A stretch of 64,000 bases of DNA from Streptomyces bathyalis (GCF_015910445.1 NZ_CP048882.1:7189501-7253500), one strand, 5' to 3'. Numbered from the stretch's first letter, positions 25,529 to 34,049 are shown. Program-made: numbers and translations. The notes: generated from the sequence alone by a model not told the origin.

Positions 25529-26664
25529 CGGTGGCTCCCGCGCGTGGCGAACCGCTCCGGTCGCATGAACGCGATCTCGGGAACGGCCTCACCGACGGCG
25601 AGGCGTGCGACCGCGTCCCCGACGGCGGGGGCGAACTTGAAGCCGCGTCCGGAGTAGGCGCCGGCGAGCACGATGTTCGGGGTCTGCGGGTGGTGTCCGG
25701 TGATCCCGTGACCGTCGCTGGAGTACAGGTCCGTGAAGCCGGCGGACCGCACCGGATCGGGGTGGAGGCCCGAGACGTGGGCTCGCAACAGCTCCACCAT
25801 CCGCGCGAGTTCGACGGGATCGTGGCGGCGCTCGAACCTGTCGGGGTCGTCGATGTCCGTGGGCCGCAGCCCGCACACCTTCACTGATGCGTGGTCCGCG
25901 GTGGGGGCACCGTAGAGGAAGTCGCTCCCGCTCTGGCGGGTGAAGACGGGAAACACTTCGGGCTCGAAGTCCTGGACGGACTTCGGAGCGAACCAGGTCA
26001 GCAGGACCCTCTTGGGACTCACGCTGTGTGCCGGCGGTGAGGGCAGCAACGGCGGAGCCCACGAGCCCAGGGCGAGGATCGCCGTGCGCACCCTCCAAGT
26101 GGACCCCTCGGCCTCGATGACGACGCCGTCACGCGTCGGCTCGACCCGTTCCACGCGGTGATAGCGGAGGATGCGCGCACCCAGGGACTCCGCCCGTGCT
26201 GCGGCCGTGACGACCGCCTGCTCACTCCTGAGGAATCCCGCCTCCGGGTCGAAGTACGCCAACTCGCCTTCATCCAGGACGTGTTGGGGGTACTTCTCTG
26301 CCATCTCCGCCTGCTGGAGAATCTGGAGCTTCAGGCCGTAGCTGCTCGCCGACTCGGCGACCTGCTGCATGGAAGCGTCCTGGGGGCGGCCGATGCTCAG
26401 ACCGCCGCACTGGACCAGGAGCTGCGTCGCCGTCTGCTCGGACAGCTCCCGCCACAGCCCGAGTGACTGCTTCAGCAGCGGGACGTACTGGGCGCCCTCC
26501 ATGTAGGCGAGGCGGAAGAGCCGTGTGTTGCCGCCGGCGGCGCCCCGGTCGTGTCCCGGTGCGAACCGCTCGAACCCGATGGCCTCCACGCCGAGTTCGG
26601 CCAGCCGCCACATCGTCATGCTGCCGATCGTCCCGACGCCGATCACGGCGACGTCTGCGTCCAT
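25525..26664 (-). CDS. FAD-dependent amine oxidase of the MSOX/SolA type
   Basis: A 379-residue protein of the monomeric sarcosine oxidase/N-methyltryptophan oxidase family. VAVIGVGTIGSMTMWRLAE binds FAD; GAAGGNTRLFRLAYMEG and PNIVLAGAYSGRGFKFAP are family blocks. In MSOX a conserved Cys (Cys315) forms an 8-alpha-S-cysteinyl FAD link; the aligned residue here is Phe310, in AGFTDLYSSDGHG, so flavin should be non-covalent. It would oxidise a secondary or N-methyl amine to an imine with peroxide or reduce another acceptor. ATG 26664 has AAGGAGA upstream. The surrounding operon suggests turnover of an amino-acid-derived amine. Confidence 0.85.
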   Translation of the reverse strand: MDADVAVIGVGTIGSMTMWRLAELGVEAIGFERFAPGHDRGAAGGNTRLFRLAYMEGAQYVPLLKQSLGLWRELSEQTATQLLVQCGGLSIGRPQDASMQQVAESASSYGLKLQILQQAEMAEKYPQHVLDEGELAYFDPEAGFLRSEQAVVTAAARAESLGARILRYHRVERVEPTRDGVVIEAEGSTWRVRTAILALGSWAPPLLPSPPAHSVSPKRVLLTWFAPKSVQDFEPEVFPVFTRQSGSDFLYGAPTADHASVKVCGLRPTDIDDPDRFERRHDPVELARMVELLRAHVSGLHPDPVRSAGFTDLYSSDGHGITGHHPQTPNIVLAGAYSGRGFKFAPAVGDAVARLAVGEAVPEIAFMRPERFATRGSHR

Positions 26665-26694
26665 GTCTGCTGTCTCCTTCCGGAAGGACGGGCC

Positions 26695-27897
26695 TCACGC
26701 ACCGACGACGACGCGACCGCCCAGCATGACCAGCGCCACGTCGCGGACGGCTTGGATCTCCGCCATGGGGTTGCCCCGCACGGCCACGAGGTCGGCGGCG
26801 TGTCCCTCGGTCAACTGGCCCACCGTGTCGGCAAGTCCGATCACCTCCGCCGCGGCGGCCGTCGCAGCATGCAGGGCCTGGGCCGGTGAGAGTCCTGCCT
26901 CGACCATCAGTTGCATCTCCTGCGCAACGGCCCCGTGAGGGTTTCCCGGGGCGCCGGAGTCGGTGCCCACGGCGATCGTGACGCCGTGCTCGGCGGCCAC
27001 GCGGCAGGCCTCGAGCGACTTCGTCCGGATCTCCGCGGCCTTGGTGGTGATGGGCGAGCCGGGCTGGTCCGCGTAGGCGCTGTGTATCGCGTCGAAGACA
27101 CACAACGTGGGTACCAGCGCGACACCTTGCTGCCGCATCCGCTGTGCGGTGTGCGCGTCCAGCAGCGATCCGTGCTCGATGCTGTCGACACCCACGTCGA
27201 GCAGCATGTCGATCACCACGGGCGAGTAGGCGTGCGCCGCCACGAGACAACCCGCCTTGTGCGCCTCCTCGACGGCCACCTCCACCTCGGCGCGCGAGAG
27301 TTGGGGCTCCTCAGGGCGCTCGTTCTCCCCGTAGACCCCGCCGGACGCGATGAGTTTGATCGCCCGGGCGCCGTGCTTGATCTCTGAACGGACGGCGGCG
27401 CGCACCGCGTCGGGCCCGTCGGCCTCGTGGCAGAGGTACCAGCCGTGGCCACCGGTCATGGCGATCGCCCGGCCGCAGGGGATCACACGCGGACCAGGCA
27501 CCTCGCCCTCCGCGATGGCCTGCGCGAGCGGCACGGAGAGAGCACCGGTCGCTCCGAGATCCCGGACGGTGGTCTCTCCAGCTCGGAGGTGCTGCACGGC
27601 GTGCGAGGCGGCGCGCAGGACGGTCCGTTCCGGCGTCTCGAGCGCGACCCGGTCCTGGGGAGCGGGGGAGGCGTCCCACACGAGGTGAGTGTGCGTGTCG
27701 ATGAGACCCGGCAGGAGCGTGCAGTCCCCGAGGTCGACGTCGACCTGCCGTTGAGCCGCGCTCGTCCCGCTCTCGACGCTCACGATCACGCCGTCCTCGA
27801 CGGTGACCACGGTTTCGGTGAGCTCCTGGCTCCCGTCGAAGGCCCGTGCGGCACGAAGGGCCGTCCTGCCCACGCCACTTGAACGCCCCGGCGTCAT
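26695..27897 (-). CDS. metal-dependent amidohydrolase (imidazolonepropionase/prolidase-like)
   Basis: A 400-residue amidohydrolase-superfamily enzyme. Metal ligands are visible in order: HxH in LIDTHTHLVWD, Lys in RAIKLIASGG, His in VAAHAYS, His in SIEHGS and Asp in AVGTDSGAP. It resembles the Xaa-Pro dipeptidase/imidazolonepropionase-like cluster, acting on cyclic amides or N-acyl amino acids. The C-terminal beta domain is complete (EGHAADLVAVRGNPM). Its ATG overlaps the MFS stop, and a 30-base gap leads to the oxidase. In context it may release an amine or amino acid for the next enzyme. Confidence 0.87.
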   Translation of the reverse strand: MTPGRSSGVGRTALRAARAFDGSQELTETVVTVEDGVIVSVESGTSAAQRQVDVDLGDCTLLPGLIDTHTHLVWDASPAPQDRVALETPERTVLRAASHAVQHLRAGETTVRDLGATGALSVPLAQAIAEGEVPGPRVIPCGRAIAMTGGHGWYLCHEADGPDAVRAAVRSEIKHGARAIKLIASGGVYGENERPEEPQLSRAEVEVAVEEAHKAGCLVAAHAYSPVVIDMLLDVGVDSIEHGSLLDAHTAQRMRQQGVALVPTLCVFDAIHSAYADQPGSPITTKAAEIRTKSLEACRVAAEHGVTIAVGTDSGAPGNPHGAVAQEMQLMVEAGLSPAQALHAATAAAAEVIGLADTVGQLTEGHAADLVAVRGNPMAEIQAVRDVALVMLGGRVVVGA

Positions 27898-29276
27898 CGG
27901 ATCACCTCGGGGGAGGTGAGCAGCGCGGCCTCACGGTCCCGGGCGGCGCGGTACTCCCGCGGGAGCCACGCCGCGACGACCGCGATCGCGATCAGCGTCA
28001 CGGCCATGGCGTACACCGGCGCCGCGTAGGGGGTGTCGAACTCGCTGGCGAGGAACGTGGCGACGAAGGCCGCCGTGCCGGCGAAGACGACATAGGCGAG
28101 CCCGTACGCGACGGCCGAGCCGCTGAACCGGACCCTGGCAGGGAACAGTTCGACCTGGACGAGCGTGTAGGCGACCACCAGCATGCCTTCGCACAGGGCC
28201 AGCAGCGACTGTCCGAGGAGAGCTGTCGTCCAGGTGCCGTACTCGAAGAGCATGAACGCCGGGATGTTCATCAGCAGGAACCCGACCATGCCGGCGAGCA
28301 GCATGCGCGGGGGACCGACCCGGTAGAGGTAGATGCCCACGACGGGTGCGACGAACGCAAGCACCAGTTCGGCGATCGCCGCCGTGCCGAGCGCGGCGCT
28401 GCCGGACATACCCGAGTTCACCTGCAGGTGGTTCGGGATGTAGGACAGCATCATGTAGTAGTTGACGCCCTGCGCCGCCGCGGCCCAGAAGAGGATGAGC
28501 ACGGCCCTGCGGTGGGTGCGCAGCGCTTCCAGGACCGGCGCCCGGCTGATCTGCTTGGACTCCTCGGCGCGCTTGAACGCCTTGGTCTCGCTCAGCCTCA
28601 GCCGCATGTAGAGGCCCGAGAGGCCCAGCGGCAACGAGATCAGGAACGGAATCCGCCACCCCCAGTCCTGCATCGCGTCCGGGCTGAGCACCGAATTGAG
28701 GAGCACGCCCACACCGGCGGCGCAGGCGATGCCCAGACCGACGGTGGAGATGATCGAACTCGCGTACAGGCCCCGGCGGTTGACGGGCGCGTGCTCGACG
28801 ACGAACGTCGATGCGCCGTTGAACTCGGCACCGGCGGAGAGCCCCTGCGCGAGTCGGCACACCACCAGCAGCACCGGCGCCCACAGGCCTATCGAAGCCT
28901 GCGTCGGCAGCAACCCGACGGTGGCGGTCGCCACGGTCATCAGCAGGATGATCGCCGAGAGCGTTCCTCGCCGCCCCAGCCTGTCGCCGAAGTGACCGAA
29001 CAGGACACCGCCGAAGGGCCGTGAGACGAACGCGACGCCGAGGATCGCGAATGTGGCGAGCAGGTCTGTGACCTGGTCACCGCTGGCGAAGAACGCGGCC
29101 CCGATCTGGGGAGCCAGGAAGCCGTAGACGGCGAAGTCGTACCACTCCAGGAAGTTGCCGATGCTCGTGGCGGAGAGCACGCGCGCGGCTTCGGCGGGGC
29201 GCGTGGAATCGGTGTCGAGGGACTTCGCCGGTTCGGGTCCTGCCGGTCGGGTCTGGTGGGTCTCGTCGGTGCTCAT
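27894..29276 (-). CDS. MFS metabolite:proton symporter (MHS family)
   Basis: A 460-residue transporter of the proline/betaine/alpha-ketoglutarate (MHS) branch. ATSIGNFLEWYDFAVYGFLA is the near-invariant first helix; RPFGGVLFGHFGDRLGRR is loop 2-3; RLAQGLSAGAEFNGASTFVVEH is a subfamily signature. The start ATG 29276 follows AGAAGGAA. A longer same-frame reading to 29783 overlaps the XRE gene and is rejected. It probably imports the substrate of this operon, a zwitterion or carboxylate. Confidence 0.9.
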   Translation of the reverse strand: MSTDETHQTRPAGPEPAKSLDTDSTRPAEAARVLSATSIGNFLEWYDFAVYGFLAPQIGAAFFASGDQVTDLLATFAILGVAFVSRPFGGVLFGHFGDRLGRRGTLSAIILLMTVATATVGLLPTQASIGLWAPVLLVVCRLAQGLSAGAEFNGASTFVVEHAPVNRRGLYASSIISTVGLGIACAAGVGVLLNSVLSPDAMQDWGWRIPFLISLPLGLSGLYMRLRLSETKAFKRAEESKQISRAPVLEALRTHRRAVLILFWAAAAQGVNYYMMLSYIPNHLQVNSGMSGSAALGTAAIAELVLAFVAPVVGIYLYRVGPPRMLLAGMVGFLLMNIPAFMLFEYGTWTTALLGQSLLALCEGMLVVAYTLVQVELFPARVRFSGSAVAYGLAYVVFAGTAAFVATFLASEFDTPYAAPVYAMAVTLIAIAVVAAWLPREYRAARDREAALLTSPEVIR

Positions 29277-29314
29277 GGCATGTGTTCCTTCTCGGGATGG
29301 AAGGGCCGGGGTGA

Positions 29315-29938
29315 TCAGGGGCTGCGCGGCGCCGGGTCGCTGGAGGACTCGTTGCGTTCGCCGGCAGCCAGGACGGGCGCGCACAGCCAGTGGATGCGCG
29401 AGCGCTCGTTGGTGTGGTTGGAGATCCGGTGGGGGGTTTCCGAGGCGTAGGAGATGCTGTCGCCCGCCTTGAGGATGTGGGGGTCGTCCCCCAGCTGGAT
29501 GGTGACCTCGTGGTCGAGGACGACGACCGTCTCGATCAGCCCGGCGTGCGAGTACGGGTCGCCGGTGTTGGCCGTCGGGTCGAACGTGGCGTCGTAGAGC
29601 GCGAGGGGGCTGTAACTCGACGGTGTGATCAGGTACTTCGTGATGCCCTCGCGTGTGACGAGCGGTTCGCGCGTCGCCATCCGCACGGGCCTTACGCCCG
29701 CCTCGGTGGAGGCGAAGAGATCCGACACGTGTATGTCGAGCACGTCGCACAGCCGTTGCAGCACGGCGATGCTCGCATTGCACTTCCCGCGCTCGAGCTG
29801 GCTCACGAAGCTGGCGCTGACTCCGGCCCCGAGCGCGGTCTTCCTGACGGACAGGCGGCGCGCTTCCCGGAAGGCCTGGAGGCGCGCGCCGACCTGGTGG
29901 GGAGCGCCGTCACGGTCGGTGGTGGTCTCGGCGGACAT
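29315..29938 (-). CDS. XRE-family regulator with C-terminal cupin
   Basis: A 207-residue regulator: Cro/CI helix-turn-helix at about residues 17-70 (LSVRKTALGAGVSASFVSQL) and a cupin at 130-195 (HAGLIETVVVLDHEVTIQLG, ILKAGDSISYASETPHRISN). This architecture, as in PuuR, usually controls polyamine or amino-acid catabolism with small-molecule binding in the cupin. It is first in the five-gene minus-strand operon (38 bases before the MFS gene) and diverges from the aldehyde dehydrogenase with only 62 bases between the starts, so one site could control both directions. Confidence 0.9.
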   Translation of the reverse strand: MSAETTTDRDGAPHQVGARLQAFREARRLSVRKTALGAGVSASFVSQLERGKCNASIAVLQRLCDVLDIHVSDLFASTEAGVRPVRMATREPLVTREGITKYLITPSSYSPLALYDATFDPTANTGDPYSHAGLIETVVVLDHEVTIQLGDDPHILKAGDSISYASETPHRISNHTNERSRIHWLCAPVLAAGERNESSSDPAPRSP

Positions 29939-29963
29939 CGAGCTTCTGACTCCTCACTCTCAC

Positions 29964-29992
29964 TGGACAGGTGTTCAGTGCGGCTGTACGTT
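29964..29992 (+). promoter_or_regulatory. sigma-70-type promoter for a leaderless transcript
   Basis: TGGACA (29964-29969), a 17-base spacer, and TACGTT (29987-29992) fit TTGACN/TANNNT with one -35 mismatch. The expected start of transcription is at or within a base or two of the ATG at 30001, which has no ribosome-binding site. Confidence 0.65.
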
Positions 29993-30000
29993 ACGACAGC

Positions 30001-31533
30001 ATGGCAGACATCACAAGGGCTTCGACCCCCACGGTCGAGCGAGGCCGGGATCCACGGACCGGCCACGTGACGTGCACGTTCGCGGTGACGCCACGCGAGC
30101 GGGTGGACGAAGCACTCGGTGCGGCGAGCGCTGCCGCACGAGCTGTCGGCTCGACGAGGCCCACCACCCGCGCCCGTTGGCTGCATGGCATCGCGGACGC
30201 GCTGGAGGAGCCGGACACGGCTGACGATCTGGTCGCCGTCGCCGACCGCGAAACAGCTCTGGGCCCGGCTCGTCTGGCCGCAGAACTGGCACGCACCGCC
30301 GGGCAGTTGCGCTTCTACGCCGACGTCGCGAGCGAGGGCTCCTATCTCGGGGTCACGATCGACCGCGCAACGGCGGCCGGGCCGGACCTGGCCCGCACCC
30401 GGATTCCGCTCGGTCCTGTCGCGGTCTTCGGAGCCAGCAACTTCCCGCTGGCGTTCGGAGTTCTGGGCAACGACACCGCCTCCGCACTCGCGGCCGGGTG
30501 CCCCGTGGTGGTGAAGGGCCATCCGGCGCACCCCGCGCTGAGCGCACGGCTCGCCCAACTCGCCACGCGCGTCCTGGAACGGGCCGGTGCGCCCGCCGGT
30601 GCCTTCGCGCTCGTCACCGGCTTCGATTCCGGGACCGTCCTGGTGCGCTCACCGCACATATCCGCGGTGGCGTTCACCGGGTCGCAGAAAGGGGGCCAGC
30701 ACCTTTGGCGCCTCGCCAACGAACGCGACGTCGTGATCCCCGTGTTCGCCGAGATGGGGACCGTGAACCCGGTGGTTCTCACCCCGGCCGGCGCCGCGCG
30801 CAAGGCTGAAGTCGCCGCCGGCTTCGTCGACTCGTTCACCGGCGGCGCCGGCCAGTTCTGTACGAAGCCCGGTCTGCTCTTCGCGCCGTCCGGGTCGGAA
30901 TTCGCTGCCGACGCGGCGCGTGCGCTCGGGAGTTGCGCACCCCGAGCGTGGTGCCTGACCGAGCAGATCGCCGCCTCGGCAGCTACAGGCGTGACCGAGC
31001 TGGTCGAGGCCGGGGCGACCGTCGTCTCACAGGTGGCGGGCCCCGCGCACGGCTGGTCGGTCGCGTCGACCCTGCTGGCCGCACCGATCGGTGCCGTGCG
31101 GCCAGGCAGTCGCCTCCTCGACGAGTGCTTCGGACCGGTCGCGCTGGTGGTCGAGTACGACGACATGCCGGAACTGCTCACAGTGATGACCGGCCTTCAG
31201 GGAGCCCTGGCCGCCTGCGTGATGTCGGGCGGTGAGCGGGACCCCGACGTCGGCCCGCTGCTCGAAGCCGTCACGCCTCTGGTCGGCCGGGTCGTGGTCG
31301 ACGGATGGCCGACCGGCGTCGCCACCGCATGGGGACAGCAGCACGGCGGGCCCTGGCCGGCAACCACGGTGCCCGCGTCGACCTCGATCGGCGCGGCCGC
31401 CCTCGACCGGTTCACCCGCCCGGTCACCTACCAGGGGGCACCCGATGCCGCGCTGCCCCCGCCGGTGCAGTCGGGGAACCCCTGGTCCCTGCCACGACGC
31501 GTGGACGGAGTGGTGGAGGCGGGAGGCCGGTGA
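30001..31533 (+). CDS. aldehyde dehydrogenase, 2-ketoglutarate-semialdehyde dehydrogenase type
   Basis: A 510-residue NAD(P)-dependent aldehyde dehydrogenase. The catalytic Cys is in GGAGQFCTKPG and the general-base Glu in VFAEMGTVNPVV; the ASNFPLAFGVLG nucleotide-domain block and SGNPWSLPR C-terminus are typical of 2,5-dioxovalerate (2-ketoglutarate semialdehyde) dehydrogenases, which make 2-oxoglutarate from pentose, hydroxyproline or lysine-related routes. No ribosome site precedes ATG 30001; a promoter ends just upstream, so the mRNA is probably leaderless. The end overlaps the next GTG (GTGA), forming a two-gene operon divergent from the XRE operon. Confidence 0.88.
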   Translation: MADITRASTPTVERGRDPRTGHVTCTFAVTPRERVDEALGAASAAARAVGSTRPTTRARWLHGIADALEEPDTADDLVAVADRETALGPARLAAELARTAGQLRFYADVASEGSYLGVTIDRATAAGPDLARTRIPLGPVAVFGASNFPLAFGVLGNDTASALAAGCPVVVKGHPAHPALSARLAQLATRVLERAGAPAGAFALVTGFDSGTVLVRSPHISAVAFTGSQKGGQHLWRLANERDVVIPVFAEMGTVNPVVLTPAGAARKAEVAAGFVDSFTGGAGQFCTKPGLLFAPSGSEFAADAARALGSCAPRAWCLTEQIAASAATGVTELVEAGATVVSQVAGPAHGWSVASTLLAAPIGAVRPGSRLLDECFGPVALVVEYDDMPELLTVMTGLQGALAACVMSGGERDPDVGPLLEAVTPLVGRVVVDGWPTGVATAWGQQHGGPWPATTVPASTSIGAAALDRFTRPVTYQGAPDAALPPPVQSGNPWSLPRRVDGVVEAGGR

Positions 31534-32738
31534 GCCACACGAAGAAGCGTGCAGCCGTCGTCGGTGGCGGCATCGTCGGAGTGTCGGTCGCCCGCCAACT
31601 CGCCCGGGAGGCCGATGGGTTCGAGGTCACCCTGTTCGAGAAGGAGGACCGGCTGGCCGCCCACCAGACGGGACACAACAGCGGTGTCGTGCACGCCGGC
31701 CTCTATTACGAGCCGGGGAGCCTCAAGGCCACCCTCTGCAGGAGGGGAGTCGGCCTGCTGCGAGAGGCCGTGCGGGAGCACCGGATCCCCTACGAGGAGT
31801 GCGGCAAGATCGTCGTCGCACTCGACGAGAAACAAGCATCCCGCCTCGACGACATCCATGCCCGTGCCACAGCCAACGGCGTCCCAGGCGTTCGCTTGAT
31901 CGACCGTGACGAGATCACCCAACTCGAGCCGCACGCGCAGGGAATCCGTGCACTGCACTCGCCGCACACCGCGATCGTCGACTACGCGGCGCTCACGGCC
32001 GCGCTGTCGGAGGATCTCCGCGCGGCCGGTGGCTCCGTACGGCTTGGCGAAGAGGTCACGGCCCTGGAGCGGCACGGACGAGCGGTCCGCCTCACGGCAG
32101 GCTCACTGACCGAGGAGTTCGATCTCGTGATCGCTTGCGCCGGTCTCCACTCCGACCGCCTGGCACGTACCGCAGGGGAACCCGACGAGCCGCGGATCGT
32201 GCCCTTCTACGGCGACTACTTCCTGATGCACGCGAGCAAGAGCCACCTGGTCAACGGGCTCATCTATCCGGTGCCCGACCCCCGCTACCCGTTCCTGGGT
32301 GTCCACCTCACCAAGCGGATCGACGGCGCAGTTCTGCTGGGCCCCAACGCCTTTCTGTCATCGGGACGGGAGGTCTACGAAGGCCGGCGGTTCGTTCCCC
32401 GAGACGTGCGGGAAGCTCTCGGGTTCGCCGGATTCTGGCGGTTCGCAGCCCGCAATCTCCCGGCGGCCGCCCGCGAGGCGCGTACCGCCCTCAGCTCGCG
32501 GCGCTTCGTCGCCGAGGCGCGGAAGTACGTTCCGGCCCTCGCCCACCACGACGTCACGCGCGGGCCGCGGGGCATCCGCGCACAGGCGATGGACGGCCGC
32601 GGCGCCCTGGTCGACGACTTCGTCATTTCGGGGACCGAGCACATCGTGCACGTGCGCAACGCGCCGTCGCCGGGGGCGACTTCGGCTCTCGCCATCGCGG
32701 AGCACATCGTGCGGGAGGCTGTGCGGCGCCGGTCCTGA
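31530..32738 (+). CDS. lhgO: L-2-hydroxyglutarate oxidase/dehydrogenase
   Basis: A 402-residue DAO-superfamily FAD enzyme that oxidises L-2-hydroxyglutarate to 2-oxoglutarate. AAVVGGGIVGVSVARQLAR binds FAD; AAHQTGHNSGVVHAGLYYEPG and IVPFYGDYFLM are strong LhgO hallmarks, with YPVPDPRYPFLGVHLTKRID and GIRAQAMD later. It starts at GTG 31530 overlapping the dehydrogenase stop. Both proteins yield 2-oxoglutarate, suggesting the island funnels a C5 compound into the TCA cycle. It meets the kinase gene tail to tail after 17 bases. Confidence 0.9.
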   Translation: MSHTKKRAAVVGGGIVGVSVARQLAREADGFEVTLFEKEDRLAAHQTGHNSGVVHAGLYYEPGSLKATLCRRGVGLLREAVREHRIPYEECGKIVVALDEKQASRLDDIHARATANGVPGVRLIDRDEITQLEPHAQGIRALHSPHTAIVDYAALTAALSEDLRAAGGSVRLGEEVTALERHGRAVRLTAGSLTEEFDLVIACAGLHSDRLARTAGEPDEPRIVPFYGDYFLMHASKSHLVNGLIYPVPDPRYPFLGVHLTKRIDGAVLLGPNAFLSSGREVYEGRRFVPRDVREALGFAGFWRFAARNLPAAAREARTALSSRRFVAEARKYVPALAHHDVTRGPRGIRAQAMDGRGALVDDFVISGTEHIVHVRNAPSPGATSALAIAEHIVREAVRRRS

Positions 32739-32755
32739 TCGTGAGGCCCGGTGCG

Positions 32756-33736
32756 TCACCCGTTGAGTCTCAACCAGGGCGAGTCCCAGGCAGGCAGAAG
32801 GGAATTGACGGGCCGGGCAGGCACGCCGGGGAAGCTGAGAGTCCGGTACACGGCGACGTTGCCGGCCAGATCGGCGCATGCTCGGGCGGCTGCTGTGGCT
32901 CTCCGCGTGCAGGAGGAGTCACGGGCGTCCAGAAGAACTCCGAGAGTTGTGCCGCTGTGCCCGATGGCCACGCCGAGGCCGCCGACGTCCCGGCAGATCT
33001 TCAGCATCGGCTCCAGCGACCGCTTGTATCGGAGCGACTGATTCATCAGGGCGCTCCGGGTCGCGACTGTGCCAACTTCTTCCAGGTCGTGTCGCGGGAT
33101 GGCGTCGGCGAGCCTGTCCAGCAGCCGGGCGTACTCGCAACTCTCCGCCGTGGAGAAGCCCTTGGGGGTGCGGTTGAAGTCGACGGTGTCCACACCGCCG
33201 CCCTCATCGATGCCCACCACGGTCATGGCCGGAAGGGACCCCAGGATCGCCCGGAGCCGTACCGTGCGATGGTGGAACGCGACGATCGCCGGGTAGAGCA
33301 CGCCGTCGGTCGGCTCGATCCGCGCCAGCAGTCGTTCGATCCTGGCGGGCGGCATGGGCGTGTTCAGGGCGTTCGACACCGCTCGGGCAGTCGCGACCAG
33401 GTCGGCCGAGGAACTGGCCAGCCCTTTGCCCTCGGGGATCACACTGCTCAGGGTCAGGACTCCTCCGACAGGCCCCGGAACCTCCTCGGCGATCATGCGG
33501 GTGAGTTGAAGAGCCTTCTCCTTGTGGGAGGGACGCACGGCGATCTCGTCGGCTTCGGGATCCTGCCGGAACGTGGCCATGCTCCAACGGGCGACGGGCA
33601 GCGTGACCAAGAAGTCACCGCCCTCCTCCGGCAGCGCACCCTGTAGCAGTTCGCCGAAGGTGCCAAATGCCGTCCCCACTCCGGTTGTTGTCCCTTGTCG
33701 CGGTGTCACATCGCGGGACAGCTGCACGTCTTCCAC
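32756..33736 (-). CDS. GHMP kinase, PduX (L-threonine kinase)-like
   Basis: A 326-residue GHMP-family kinase. FGTFGELLQGALPEEGG near residue 25 and the phosphate-binding motif IPEGKGLASSSADLVATARA (100-119) closely follow PduX, which converts L-threonine to O-phospho-L-threonine; C-terminal GGLGVAIGHSGTTLGVLLD is GHMP motif 3. GTG 33736 has AAGGA upstream; GTG 33727, with GAGGAG 8 bases before it, is an equally good start. It diverges from the methyltransferase-PLP-DUF364-transport operon. I infer that it supplies an O-phospho-amino acid, threonine or serine, to the PLP enzyme for beta-replacement. No cobinamide or propanediol genes are near, so a cobalamin role is less likely. Confidence 0.82.
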   Translation of the reverse strand: MEDVQLSRDVTPRQGTTTGVGTAFGTFGELLQGALPEEGGDFLVTLPVARWSMATFRQDPEADEIAVRPSHKEKALQLTRMIAEEVPGPVGGVLTLSSVIPEGKGLASSSADLVATARAVSNALNTPMPPARIERLLARIEPTDGVLYPAIVAFHHRTVRLRAILGSLPAMTVVGIDEGGGVDTVDFNRTPKGFSTAESCEYARLLDRLADAIPRHDLEEVGTVATRSALMNQSLRYKRSLEPMLKICRDVGGLGVAIGHSGTTLGVLLDARDSSCTRRATAAARACADLAGNVAVYRTLSFPGVPARPVNSLLPAWDSPWLRLNG

Positions 33737-33914
33737 TCCTCATCCTTCTTCGCCGGCCGACTGAAGTCACTTGGGAGGGCGGGCGCTTGCCGAGCACCCC
33801 GCCGTGCGGTGCTGCCGCCGCGGCCGCCTGTCCGTCGCGCCTGGCTGCGTCCTCGGCTCGGTGTGATCCAGGGGCCGCCGGGTCGTCGCGATCGCCAGGC
33901 TACTCCAAGTGCTC

Positions 33915-33943
33915 TTGACAATCATTTCCATTTAACGAATGCT
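33915..33943 (+). promoter_or_regulatory. candidate promoter of the metallophore-like operon
   Basis: TTGACA (33915-33920), a consensus -35, then 17 bases to AATGCT (33938-33943), a weak -10. Transcription would begin near 33950 and leave a leader of about 145 bases containing hairpins. A Zur-like box overlaps the -35 and spacer. No strong promoter for the divergent kinase was recognised in this 358-base gap. Confidence 0.5.
33916..33930. promoter_or_regulatory. Zur-like operator
   Basis: TGACAATCATTTCCA matches the palindromic zinc-regulator consensus TGAAAATNATTTTCA at all defined positions except two (C for A at 4, C for T at 13). It covers the -35 and spacer of the promoter, the right position for zinc-dependent repression by Zur. 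Identification is by eye from recalled consensus and should be scored against a matrix. Confidence 0.55.
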
Positions 33944-34032
33944 GCGCTGGACGCAGGCAGTCGTTCGGATGCAGCCGTCTCCCACTCGTGGGGCGAAGGC
34001 CGGGCCGGAGGAGCGACAACGACGTATTGGAA

Positions 34033-34049
34033 GCACTGCGCCGCAGTGC
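34033..34049 (+). promoter_or_regulatory. 5' leader hairpin
   Basis: GCACTGC-GCC-GCAGTGC is a perfect 7-bp stem with a 3-base loop, 45 bases before the methyltransferase ATG. A second small inverted repeat CCCAC/GTGGG lies upstream near 33981. They may stabilise or regulate the leader. Confidence 0.4.

Noticed and set aside
27894..29783. 629-residue version of the MHS transporter
   Set aside because: The extra N-terminal 169 residues overlap the XRE-cupin gene in another frame; ATG 29276 with AGAAGGAA gives a normal-length protein.
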